A stretch of DNA of 13,524 nt. It comes from an uncultured Actinomycetes bacterium (GTDB taxonomy: Bacteria > Actinomycetota > Actinomycetes > Nanopelagicales > Nanopelagicaceae). The stretch is from positions 1 to 13,524 of the forward strand of contig CAIWXY010000115.1 of assembly GCA_903916775.1 (NCBI GenBank), given 5' to 3'. Below, in pieces: positions 6,630 through 13,299 of this stretch; within the stretch, counting starts at the first letter, position 1, and the number at the start of each line of letters is the position of its first letter. The position numbers were made by a program, and so were the translations under genes. The notes beneath the pieces are model-generated. The model was not told the DNA's origin, made no database searches, and saw only the letters and a list, made by a program, of their open reading frames with translations.

Positions 6630-7646
6630 ATGAGCGAACAGAAGAAATTGCGCGCAGGCCTTGTAGGTCTTGGCATGATGGGTCGTCACCATGCTCGCGT
6701 CCTTAGCTCACTCGAAGGTGTAGAGCTCGTTGGCGTCTGTGATCCGATGGGTGATCCACACAATGTCGCAGGTAATCGTCCTTGGGTGAAAACCGTAGAG
6801 GAGCTCATTGCCCTCGGAATTGATTACGCGATGGTTGCAGCTCCTACTCAATTTCATGAAGATCTCGCACTCGCACTAGCTGATGCCGGAGTTCATGCTC
6901 TTATCGAAAAGCCGCTCGCTGTCGATACCCCTGCTGCCGAACGCATCACCGATGCATTTGCTGCCAAGGGTCTTGTCGGCGCCGTCGGACATATCGAGCG
7001 CTATAACCCCGCACTTCAGCAACTTCGAGCTCGACTCGATGCTGGCGAGCTCGGTAGCGTCTATCAAATTGCAACTCGTCGCCAAGGTCCATTCCCTGCC
7101 CGAATCGCAGATGTCGGAGTGATCAAAGATTTAGCTACTCACGATATCGATCTCACCGCTTGGGTAGCTCGCTCTCCTTTTGTGAGTGTTAGCGCAAAAA
7201 CTGCCCACAAATCTGGTCGCGATCACGAAGATATGGTTGCCGCTGTTGGTGAGCTAGAGAATGGAATTATCACCAACCACTTAGTTAATTGGCTGACACC
7301 GTTTAAAGAACGCCTCACCGTTGTCACCGGAGAGCGCGGCACACTCGTTGCAGACACACTCACAGCAGATCTCACTTTCTATGCAAATGCTTCAGTTGAT
7401 ACGCAATGGGATGCGGTCGCCTCATTCCGTGGAGTCTCTGAAGGAGATGTCATTCGCTACGCATTTGCAAAACCAGAACCACTTAAAACCGAGCACGAAG
7501 CTTTCCGCGATGCCGTACTAGGCCTTGACGGTGCCAAAGAACGAATTGTCACAATGGAACAAGGTTTGGCAACTGTTCGAGTTGCTACAGCGATGATCGA
7601 TAGCGCCAACTCTGGCCAAGCGATCACAATTGCGAAGGGACGTTAA
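6630..7646 (+). CDS. wbpB: UDP-N-acetylglucosamine(uronate) 3-dehydrogenase, Gfo/Idh/MocA family (WbpB-like)
   Basis: The 338-residue NAD-dependent oxidoreductase would oxidise the C3 hydroxyl of the UDP-sugar to the ketone used by the aminotransferase. The N-terminal Rossmann motif is GLVGLGMMGRHHARVL (10-25), the family's EKP is at 93-95, GHIERYNPA lies at 120-128, and DLATHDIDL at 167-175 supplies the usual His/Asp active-site residues. A GGAG site at 6618-6621 stands 8 nt before ATG 6630. The 33-bp gap after the aminotransferase is filled by this leader, and the stop is only 2 nt before the next start, so the four genes are probably co-transcribed. Whether it acts before or after C6 oxidation cannot be told; in known pathways both orders exist (WbpB/WlbA acts on the uronate, archaeal relatives on UDP-GlcNAc). 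Confidence 0.87.
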   Translation: MSEQKKLRAGLVGLGMMGRHHARVLSSLEGVELVGVCDPMGDPHNVAGNRPWVKTVEELIALGIDYAMVAAPTQFHEDLALALADAGVHALIEKPLAVDTPAAERITDAFAAKGLVGAVGHIERYNPALQQLRARLDAGELGSVYQIATRRQGPFPARIADVGVIKDLATHDIDLTAWVARSPFVSVSAKTAHKSGRDHEDMVAAVGELENGIITNHLVNWLTPFKERLTVVTGERGTLVADTLTADLTFYANASVDTQWDAVASFRGVSEGDVIRYAFAKPEPLKTEHEAFRDAVLGLDGAKERIVTMEQGLATVRVATAMIDSANSGQAITIAKGR

Positions 7647-7648
7647 TC

Positions 7649-8956
7649 GTGAATATTGCTGTCGTTGCTCTTGGAAAAATTGGGCTGCCACTGGCTGTGC
7701 AGTTCGCCAAGAAGGGGCACCACGTCATCGGTTGTGACGTCAATCAAAAGACTGTCGATCTCATCAATGCGGGCACCGAGCCATTTCCTGGCGAAGCGTT
7801 CCTCGATGATTTCCTGAAAGAGGTAGTCAATTCTGGTCATCTTGTAGCAACGACCGATACAACAACAGCGGTACGCCAAGCTGATGCCGTAGTTATCGTC
7901 GTTCCTCTTTTTGTTAACGAAGAAGGTATTCCTGACTTTGGCTGGATGGATGCAGCTACCGAGAAGATCGCTGCTGGATTAAAGCCAGGCACTCTTGTTT
8001 CTTACGAAACTACCCTCCCTGTCGGAACTACTCGCAACCGTTTCGCTCCAGCCCTAGAGGCAGGTTCTGGACTCAAAGCTGGCGTGGACTTTGATCTTGT
8101 CTTCTCTCCCGAGCGAGTACTGACCGGACGCGTCTTTGCGGATCTACGCAAGTATCCAAAGCTTGTCGGCGGAATAAACGCGCAGAGCACCGCAGCCGGA
8201 GTTGCTTTCTACGAAAAAGTTCTTGATTTCGATGATCGTCCAGATCTCACAACTAAGAATGGCGTCTGGGATCTTGGCACTTCTGAAGCAAGTGAAATGG
8301 CGAAGTTGGCTGAGACCACGTATCGCGATGTAAATATTGCGCTAGCAAATCAGTTCGCAATTTTTGCTGAAGGTGCAAACATTGATATTGCAAAGGTGAT
8401 TGCAGCTTCCAATTCACAGCCTTACAGCCACATCCACCAACCTGGCATTGCGGTCGGCGGCCACTGCATTCCGATCTATCCTCGCTTCTACCTGTGGAAC
8501 GATCCAGAAGCTACGGTTGTTCGTTCAGCCCGTGAGGCAAATGCGGCGATGCCTGCTCATGCTGTTACCTTGCTTGCTGAAGCCATGAAGTCTGCAGGCG
8601 CCGGAGACCTTGAGGGCAAGAAAGTTGTTGTGCTCGGAATCTCTTATCGAGGTGGCGTTAAGGAATCAGCCTTCTCTGGAGTTTTTGGAACTGTTACGGC
8701 TCTTAAGTCTCGTGGGGCCACAGTTCTTGTTCACGATCCGATGTACACCGATGAAGAGATCGTGGCTCTTGGATTTACACCATTTCATTTAGGTGAAGAG
8801 TGTGATGCGGTGATTCTGCAGGCAGATCACAAGGAGTACAAGGATCGCAAGAAGGATTGCTTCCCTGGCGCTAAGGCCATTGTTGATGGAAGACGCACCA
8901 TGAACCCTGAAAACTTTCCCGGTGTTGTCTTCCGCGTTATCGGAGCTGGCGCATAA
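7649..8956 (+). CDS. wbpA: UDP-N-acetyl-sugar 6-dehydrogenase (WbpA/WecC-like)
   Basis: The 435-residue protein is a UDP-glucose/UDP-GlcNAc/UDP-ManNAc dehydrogenase family member that oxidises C6 to the carboxylate in two NAD-linked steps. The N-terminal nucleotide-binding segment is ALGKIGLPLAVQFAKKGHHVIGCD (7-30). The family segments YETTLPVGTT at 119-128, FSPERVLTGR at 152-161 and EMAKLAETTYRDVNIAL at 216-232 are present, and the catalytic cysteine is C273 in GGHCIPIYP. A second Rossmann-like domain covers roughly 325-435. The length is normal. GTG 7649 has a GAAGGGA site at 7633-7639 with a 9-nt gap. The three flanking genes indicate UDP-GlcNAc as substrate rather than UDP-glucose or UDP-ManNAc, by inference. 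Confidence 0.9.
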   Translation: MNIAVVALGKIGLPLAVQFAKKGHHVIGCDVNQKTVDLINAGTEPFPGEAFLDDFLKEVVNSGHLVATTDTTTAVRQADAVVIVVPLFVNEEGIPDFGWMDAATEKIAAGLKPGTLVSYETTLPVGTTRNRFAPALEAGSGLKAGVDFDLVFSPERVLTGRVFADLRKYPKLVGGINAQSTAAGVAFYEKVLDFDDRPDLTTKNGVWDLGTSEASEMAKLAETTYRDVNIALANQFAIFAEGANIDIAKVIAASNSQPYSHIHQPGIAVGGHCIPIYPRFYLWNDPEATVVRSAREANAAMPAHAVTLLAEAMKSAGAGDLEGKKVVVLGISYRGGVKESAFSGVFGTVTALKSRGATVLVHDPMYTDEEIVALGFTPFHLGEECDAVILQADHKEYKDRKKDCFPGAKAIVDGRRTMNPENFPGVVFRVIGAGA

Positions 8957-8997
8957 CTCTATTGCCAAGGCTTGTGTGTGCCACTGGGCTTAATACT

Positions 8998-9073
8998 GCT
9001 GCTAGCGCTTATATGTAAGGCTGGTGCTTTATTTTGCTGCTAGCATTTATATGTAAGGCTGGTGCTTTATTTT
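8998..9073. repeat. 38-bp tandem duplication with conserved hairpin, convergent gap
   Basis: Two 38-bp units abut at 8998-9035 and 9036-9073 and differ at only two bases. Each contains an imperfect hairpin, in copy 1 AGC(g)CTTA/TAAGGCT at 9004-9022 with a four-base loop. In copy 2 (9042-9060) one substitution falls on the bulge and the other changes C-G to U-G, so folding is kept. Each unit ends in a T-rich tail (gctttatttt). The pair lies between the wbpA-like gene and the opposing glycosyltransferase and is a reasonable candidate for a doubled transcription terminator of the plus-strand operon. Confidence 0.85.
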
Positions 9074-9084
9074 ACTCGTGGCGC

Positions 9085-10413
9085 TTAAGCTTTTTCTTCA
9101 ACCAGAAATGGCTTATATGGTCGAGCGCTTGGCTTGACCCCAGCGATTGAGTTGTACAAATCAACCAAGATTTCTGCCTGGCCTTCCCAGGTATGTTCCG
9201 CCAATACAGCTGGTGTGTAGGCCGCGCGATATTTAGCAGGATTCGCCAAAATCAATTGAGCTGCGCGAACAAAGTCAGCCACATCATCTGCGATATGTAC
9301 TTCACCGTTCCCAAGCTTTCGCACCTCAGCTGACATTGTCTTTACATCACTGACAAGAATTGGCAAACGCGCTTGCATGTATTCACCGAATTTGGTGATG
9401 AGAGATATCTCGTGATTGAGGCGATGCAAGATAGGTATAAGTCCGATGTCGGCCTGAGATAGATAAGAGACTAACTCTGAATTTGGGACGTAAGGCAAAA
9501 CGTGAAAACGATCGACAAGATCAGGCGCACTTGCCACAAGGTCTTGCACGGACTTATTAGCAGGGTTAGCAATCAACGCGAGATGGACACCCGGTAGCTG
9601 GCGTAGCGCTACGACCGCAGTTTGCACTCCGCGCTGTGGAGCAACTGCGCCGGAATACACCATCAAGGCGACACCATCGTCAATTCCGCAATCTTGGCGA
9701 AGTTTGCGATGAGAGACTTCTTGGCCTTCAACTAACGGATCATTGGCAACAATCGTTGGCCGCACACTGATCTGAAGTTGATCCATCAAGAGATCATTCA
9801 TCGGCTCACTGACCGAGAGGACTGCGGCTGCAGTAGATGAATATTTGCGCTCAATCTTGGTATACAAATTAGCCATTGGTTTGGTGAGGTGAGCGACGCC
9901 AGGGACATATTCGTGGGCATCGTAAATTAATTCGACCTTTTTGCCAGCTTCTCGAAGTGCCTCAACGACAGCTCCAGCAATAGGTAGTGCTGTGTAGTCA
10001 TGCGCATGGATGATCGCAGGCTCAAACTCCATTGCTACTGGCGTAATTGCCTTTACGGCGCGACCAAGGTTAGGGACGACGACCTCCCGTTTGATACCTA
10101 GCGCTTCAAAGAGTTTTCTGCGGTAGCGGCGTAGGTGGCGAAGTGATCCTTCGATAAACCAACGCGTACGTTCGCCACGAATAAATGGACGAAAGATTGC
10201 AGGTACTTGCGATTTACTAATAACGATCTTGAGCGGTAAGCGTTGAATCCGGGCATATCCGATTTCCAGATGATCAGGTTCTCCACTTGGTGATGAGCCC
10301 GCAACGATGACATCCCACCCTGCATTGCCTAAAGACCAGGCACATTTAAGAACGCGTGAGTCTTCGTGGACACCATTAAGAACAATGTGGAGAGTTTTTG
10401 GAGCAGTACTCAT
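9085..10413 (-). CDS. Glycosyltransferase, GT4-like (GT-B fold)
   Basis: The 442-residue product is a GT-B glycosyltransferase of the family 4 type. The N-terminal domain carries IIHAHDYTALP at 134-144 and YDAHEYVPG at 164-172. VYSGAVAPQRGVQ at 252-264 opens the donor domain, and NHEISLITKFGEYMQARLPIL at about 333-352 holds the conserved glutamate E344 of the donor site. A Lys/Arg-rich patch (SLRHLRRYRRKLFEALGIKR, 90-109) could contact the membrane surface. The ATG at 10413 is preceded by TAGAAT 6 nt upstream and no Shine-Dalgarno, so it looks leaderless with its own promoter despite lying only 21 bp after the upstream gene. It converges on the sugar operon and may add a residue to the same glycan; the linkage is inference. 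Confidence 0.88.
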   Translation of the reverse strand: MSTAPKTLHIVLNGVHEDSRVLKCAWSLGNAGWDVIVAGSSPSGEPDHLEIGYARIQRLPLKIVISKSQVPAIFRPFIRGERTRWFIEGSLRHLRRYRRKLFEALGIKREVVVPNLGRAVKAITPVAMEFEPAIIHAHDYTALPIAGAVVEALREAGKKVELIYDAHEYVPGVAHLTKPMANLYTKIERKYSSTAAAVLSVSEPMNDLLMDQLQISVRPTIVANDPLVEGQEVSHRKLRQDCGIDDGVALMVYSGAVAPQRGVQTAVVALRQLPGVHLALIANPANKSVQDLVASAPDLVDRFHVLPYVPNSELVSYLSQADIGLIPILHRLNHEISLITKFGEYMQARLPILVSDVKTMSAEVRKLGNGEVHIADDVADFVRAAQLILANPAKYRAAYTPAVLAEHTWEGQAEILVDLYNSIAGVKPSARPYKPFLVEEKA

Positions 10414-10419
10414 CGTTGA

Positions 10420-10425
10420 ATTCTA
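10420..10425 (-). promoter_or_regulatory. Leaderless -10 element of the minus-strand glycosyltransferase
   Basis: On the minus strand TAGAAT is followed by 6 nt and ATG 10413. It sits in the 21-bp gap after the 128-aa membrane-protein gene. No Shine-Dalgarno is visible, so transcription probably starts at the ATG. Confidence 0.6.
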
Positions 10426-10434
10426 ATGGGAAGA

Positions 10435-10821
10435 CTATGGAAGTAAGACAACTATTGAGGTAATGAGAAATGCAAGAACAAAACTCTGCGCAAGGATTCC
10501 GAGTGCTGTCTTGCGATCAGCTCGGCGGTCAGCTTTCACTGATACCTTGTCGAGCGAACCCAAGTCTCCGAAATTAAAAAGTCCCGCCAAACCGAATGCC
10601 AAGCAGAATTTCTTCGAACTTTGAACTAAGCCAACAGCAAAAACCATCGCCGGAAGGATGAGGAGAGTACGCGCAAGGTGCGAGGAGTGAGAAACCAATA
10701 GTGCGACAGCGGTGATGAGAGTGAGAAATAAACCTAAGTAAGCAGCTTGCTTGCGGCGTGCGATCTCTTTAGGCCCAATATTGCAGGTGCCTGGGATGTA
10801 AGAGCCTGAAGTCTGCGTCAT
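10435..10821 (-). CDS. Conserved-looking small membrane protein of unknown function
   Basis: This 128-residue protein is not a family I can name. It opens with a soluble segment containing GTCNIGPKEIARRKQA (11-26), then has hydrophobic helices at about 28-43 and 50-66, a loop with KKFCLAFGLAGLFNFGD (70-86), a charged stretch (KADRRADRKTA, 96-106) and a last helix at about 107-127. The two cysteines, C13 and C73, each lie in a motif-like glycine/asparagine-containing segment next to the membrane and could pair or bind a metal or cofactor; this is speculation. Its ATG directly abuts the stop of the 50-codon gene (TAAATG), so the two are co-translated. It precedes a glycosyltransferase on the same strand. 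Confidence 0.75.
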   Translation of the reverse strand: MTQTSGSYIPGTCNIGPKEIARRKQAAYLGLFLTLITAVALLVSHSSHLARTLLILPAMVFAVGLVQSSKKFCLAFGLAGLFNFGDLGSLDKVSVKADRRADRKTALGILAQSFVLAFLITSIVVLLP

Positions 10822-10974
10822 TTAGAACTGTGGTTCGCGCTCATCTTCGTCGCTGAAAACTTCGTGATTATCATTCGAAGAATTAGCCACCCATGAGAAG
10901 AGGGACTTAAGCGCCCCTGCGATAACCAGCAGAAATGCAAAGAGAGCGAGCACTCGCTTGATGGCTTTGAACAT
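10822..10974 (-). CDS. 50-aa single-pass membrane peptide with acidic tail
   Basis: A short gene reads MFKAIKRVLALFAFLLVIAG and continues to 50 residues. Residues 1-7 are basic, 8-29 form one hydrophobic helix (VLALFAFLLVIAGALKSLFSWV), and the C-terminal 20 residues are acidic and polar (NDNHEVFSDEDEREPQF). By the positive-inside rule the tail would be outside the membrane. Support for reality: TACATT lies exactly 6 nt before the ATG, as in other leaderless genes here, and the stop TAA immediately adjoins the ATG of the 128-aa membrane protein. It may be a partner subunit of that protein. I recognise no family. Confidence 0.65.
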   Translation of the reverse strand: MFKAIKRVLALFAFLLVIAGALKSLFSWVANSSNDNHEVFSDEDEREPQF

Positions 10975-10980
10975 GGGATA

Positions 10981-10986
10981 AATGTA
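10981..10986 (-). promoter_or_regulatory. Leaderless -10 element of the 50-aa membrane peptide gene
   Basis: On the minus strand TACATT precedes ATG 10974 by 6 nt with no Shine-Dalgarno. It would drive the two-gene unit of small membrane proteins. Confidence 0.5.
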
Positions 10987-11014
10987 CCCCTGTTGGCTGG
11001 TTACTGGCTGGAAG

Positions 11015-12175
11015 CTACTTCTGAAAAGTCTGAGACTTGGTCAAAGCGGCATCAATATCGCGCCAAAGGTCATCAACATCCTCGATTCCGACCGATAGCC
11101 GAATGAGGTTGGTCGGGATGGTTGGGCTTTCTGCGCTCCAGCGATGGCGGCGCTCCCATAATGATTCGACCCCGCCGAGGGAGGTCGCAAAAGCTACGAG
11201 CTCAGAGCTCTCGCAGGCCAGGTCTGCCGCCTGCGCCCCGCCCTTTACATCAAATGAAACTACCGCGCCAAAACCCTTCATGAAACTCTTAGCCATTGCA
11301 TGGTGCGGATCAGTTGCCAGCCCTGGGTAGCGCACTTTCTCCACTGCAGGATGGCTGGAAAGTCTGATGGCTAACTCGAGAGCATTACTTTGAGCTCTAT
11401 CCATGCGAAGCGCCAAAGTACGAAGGCCGCGAAGTGCAATCCAGACTTCAAAGGGACCTGGAATTGCTCCAGCCATCTTTCGAGCATCATTGAGACGATT
11501 CAAGAGTGCATCGTCGTTTGTGGAGATTGATCCAAGAATGACGTCACTATGACCAGAAATATATTTAGTGAGTGAGTGGATGACCACATCGGCTCCCATC
11601 GCCAAAGGCGTTTGGACCAGTGGTGTTGCAAAAGTGTTATCGACCGCTACTCCAACATTGATTGACTTTGCAGCCGCGATAATTGTTGGGAGATCGGCAA
11701 CTTCAAGCGCTGGATTAGTTGGAGATTCGATCCATAGGAGCATCGCTCCCTTAATCTCTGCGAGCACCTCTTGTGTATTAGCAATATCAACATAGCGAAC
11801 TTCGGCATGACCTGATTCTTGAGCGCGCTTGAGCAGCGTCATTGTGCCGGTGTAACCATTGCGTGAAGCAACGATGACTGCGCCTTTAGGAAGAATCGAC
11901 AGAACGGCTGAGATTGCCGCCATTCCAGAAGCGAAGACCAACGTTTTGCCACCCTCAAGTGATTCGATGGCGCTTTCTAGCGCGCTCCAGGTTTGATTTC
12001 CATAACGGCCATAACCGACAGAGCCAGGTGCAATAAATGTTGAATTGAGATCTATCGACGGATTAACGCCGGCATCGCTCTCTCGAGCTGGGCGGCCAGC
12101 AGCCACGACCCGCGTATGTGCAGTGAAACTGGAGAGGTAATCCCGCTCGGCGTTAGCTGGCTGATCTGTAGACAT
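11015..12175 (-). CDS. metB: Cystathionine gamma-synthase/lyase-type PLP enzyme (Cys/Met metabolism family)
   Basis: The 386-residue protein is a trans-sulfuration fold-type I PLP enzyme acting in the cytoplasm on cystathionine, homoserine esters or related sulfur amino acids. SGMAA at 83-87 binds the PLP phosphate, VDNTFATPL at 178-186 holds D179 opposite the ring nitrogen, and SLTKYISGHSD at 201-211 holds the Schiff-base lysine K204. TSLGGVESL at 331-339 is the family's C-terminal signature. After it, WERRHRWSAESP replaces the more common HPASMTH-type segment, as in an actinobacterial subgroup of unclear substrate, so synthase, gamma-lyase or beta-lyase cannot be separated. The ATG is leaderless-looking (TAGGCT 6 nt upstream). 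It is unrelated to the glycan genes. Confidence 0.88.
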   Translation of the reverse strand: MSTDQPANAERDYLSSFTAHTRVVAAGRPARESDAGVNPSIDLNSTFIAPGSVGYGRYGNQTWSALESAIESLEGGKTLVFASGMAAISAVLSILPKGAVIVASRNGYTGTMTLLKRAQESGHAEVRYVDIANTQEVLAEIKGAMLLWIESPTNPALEVADLPTIIAAAKSINVGVAVDNTFATPLVQTPLAMGADVVIHSLTKYISGHSDVILGSISTNDDALLNRLNDARKMAGAIPGPFEVWIALRGLRTLALRMDRAQSNALELAIRLSSHPAVEKVRYPGLATDPHHAMAKSFMKGFGAVVSFDVKGGAQAADLACESSELVAFATSLGGVESLWERRHRWSAESPTIPTNLIRLSVGIEDVDDLWRDIDAALTKSQTFQK

Positions 12176-12181
12176 GGGACG

Positions 12182-12187
12182 AGCCTA
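12182..12187 (-). promoter_or_regulatory. Leaderless -10 element of the metB-like gene
   Basis: On the minus strand TAGGCT is separated by 6 nt (CGTCCC) from ATG 12175. No ribosome site fits in between. A 20-bp tandem repeat begins 11 bp further upstream, covering the -35 zone. Confidence 0.6.
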
Positions 12188-12198
12188 GCAAATCGGCG

Positions 12199-12235
12199 TG
12201 AGCAAGCTTGAGTTCGCTTGAGCAAGCTTGAGTTC
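12199..12235. repeat. 20-bp-period direct repeat upstream of metB-like promoter
   Basis: The 17-bp sequence tgagcaagcttgagttc occurs at 12199-12215 and 12219-12235, a 20-bp period or about two helical turns, so both copies face the same side of the DNA. Each contains the palindrome CAAGCTTG. The pair lies just upstream of the -10 at 12182-12187 and is placed like an operator or activator site for the metB-like gene. Confidence 0.85.
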
Positions 12236-12288
12236 ACCTAGACCTTCTTACTGAGCGCGTGACCCTTCTCAAGCATGCGTCTTCGTAG

Positions 12289-13194
12289 TTAGGCCTTTTT
12301 TCGACTCTTAAAGAGACTCAATGCGGTCGTAATGATAAGCACAGCGATAACAAAGCCAAGGCTGACTCCGAGTGAAATATTTGGGATCGCAATCCCCCAG
12401 ACCGAACTATGTCCCTCGCCAATCGCAGCTTCAAAGACTAATTTGAGACCAATAAAGCCCAGGACGACGGCCAACCCTTCGCTCAGATAAATCAACTTAC
12501 TCATCAAGTCTCCGATAAGGAAGTAAAGCTGACGAAGACCCATCGACGCAAAAATGGTTGCGGTCACGATAACGAATGGATTTCGAGTGAGTCCGAAAAT
12601 TGCCGGGATTGAATCAAAGGCAAAGATCAGATTGGTCATCGCAACTGCGGTCAGTGCGATTACCGAGATTGATAAGCCTCTCTTACGCATAAATCGTAGA
12701 GCTCGTCCTTCGTGCCACTCTTCATCTTCGCTCTCGCGAAATAGTTTTACAGCTGTGTAAATTAGGAATCCACCGAAGATATAGAAAATCCATTCAAAAC
12801 GGTTGATGAGGGCCGCTCCCCCTGCTATAAAAATTCCGCGAAGTAGAAGAGACGAAATAATCCCGGCGAATAGAACTATCTCTTCTCGCTCTTTAGCGAC
12901 TTTCAAACTCGACATAATCAAAATCAAGACAAAGAGGTTATCGAACGAAAGTGAGTACTCGGTGAGCCAGCCCGCGAAGAATTCTGTTCGTGCGCGGGAG
13001 GTGGACCAAAAGCCGAGCGATGTTCCAAACGCAATCGCTGAAAAAATATAAAACGCAGTCCAGAGAGCAACCGAACGCAGACTCGTGGTCTTATGGCGAT
13101 TTCTAAATGCCATCAAAAAATCAAGGAGCAGGACTAATCCCAAAGCGCCTAAGGTGATAGCCCAGGCCAGGGTGCTAGTCGTATTGATAATCAT
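12289..13194 (-). CDS. terC: TerC family integral membrane protein (Alx/TerC-like, probable metal ion exporter)
   Basis: The 301-residue protein has about eight or nine hydrophobic segments and the two hallmark acidic motifs of the TerC family, EYSLSFDNLFV at 79-89 and FAFDSIPAIFGLT at 191-203, whose aspartates D85 and D194 lie in the membrane. Family members such as Alx and YkoY/MeeF-type proteins export manganese or load it into exoenzymes, and TerC was named for tellurite resistance. The cytoplasmic loop RESEDEEWHEGRALRFMRKR (153-171) is acidic then basic. Length is typical. The ATG at 13194 is leaderless-looking (TAGGAT 7 nt upstream), leaving no room for the yybP-ykoY manganese riboswitch that controls many relatives. 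The substrate is inferred from family only. Confidence 0.92.
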   Translation of the reverse strand: MIINTTSTLAWAITLGALGLVLLLDFLMAFRNRHKTTSLRSVALWTAFYIFSAIAFGTSLGFWSTSRARTEFFAGWLTEYSLSFDNLFVLILIMSSLKVAKEREEIVLFAGIISSLLLRGIFIAGGAALINRFEWIFYIFGGFLIYTAVKLFRESEDEEWHEGRALRFMRKRGLSISVIALTAVAMTNLIFAFDSIPAIFGLTRNPFVIVTATIFASMGLRQLYFLIGDLMSKLIYLSEGLAVVLGFIGLKLVFEAAIGEGHSSVWGIAIPNISLGVSLGFVIAVLIITTALSLFKSRKKA

Positions 13195-13201
13195 TGCCCG
13201 T

Positions 13202-13207
13202 ATCCTA
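13202..13207 (-). promoter_or_regulatory. Leaderless -10 element of terC
   Basis: On the minus strand TAGGAT is followed by 7 nt and ATG 13194. It lies in a 105-bp divergent gap shared with the DNA glycosylase gene. Confidence 0.55.
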
Positions 13208-13286
13208 TTGAAATCTCACAGAACTTCTTGAAAACTACTCAAATCCTGGGTGCGGGTGCTTATGCGCATGCATGGGTGGATACGGA

Positions 13287-13292
13287 TAGATT
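13287..13292 (+). promoter_or_regulatory. Leaderless -10 element of the DNA glycosylase gene
   Basis: TAGATT is followed by 7 nt and ATG 13300 with no Shine-Dalgarno in between, mirroring the arrangement at the divergent terC gene. Confidence 0.5.
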
Positions 13293-13299
13293 AAGCACT

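Noticed and set aside
13262..13275. Overlapping palindromes ATGCGCAT/GCATGC in the terC-alkA gap
   Set aside because: Short and expected by chance; no second copy or clear placement relative to promoters beyond lying between them.
13195..13299. yybP-ykoY manganese riboswitch upstream of terC
   Set aside because: The predicted promoter is only 7 nt before the terC ATG and no multi-helix leader can fit; I see none of its conserved loops.
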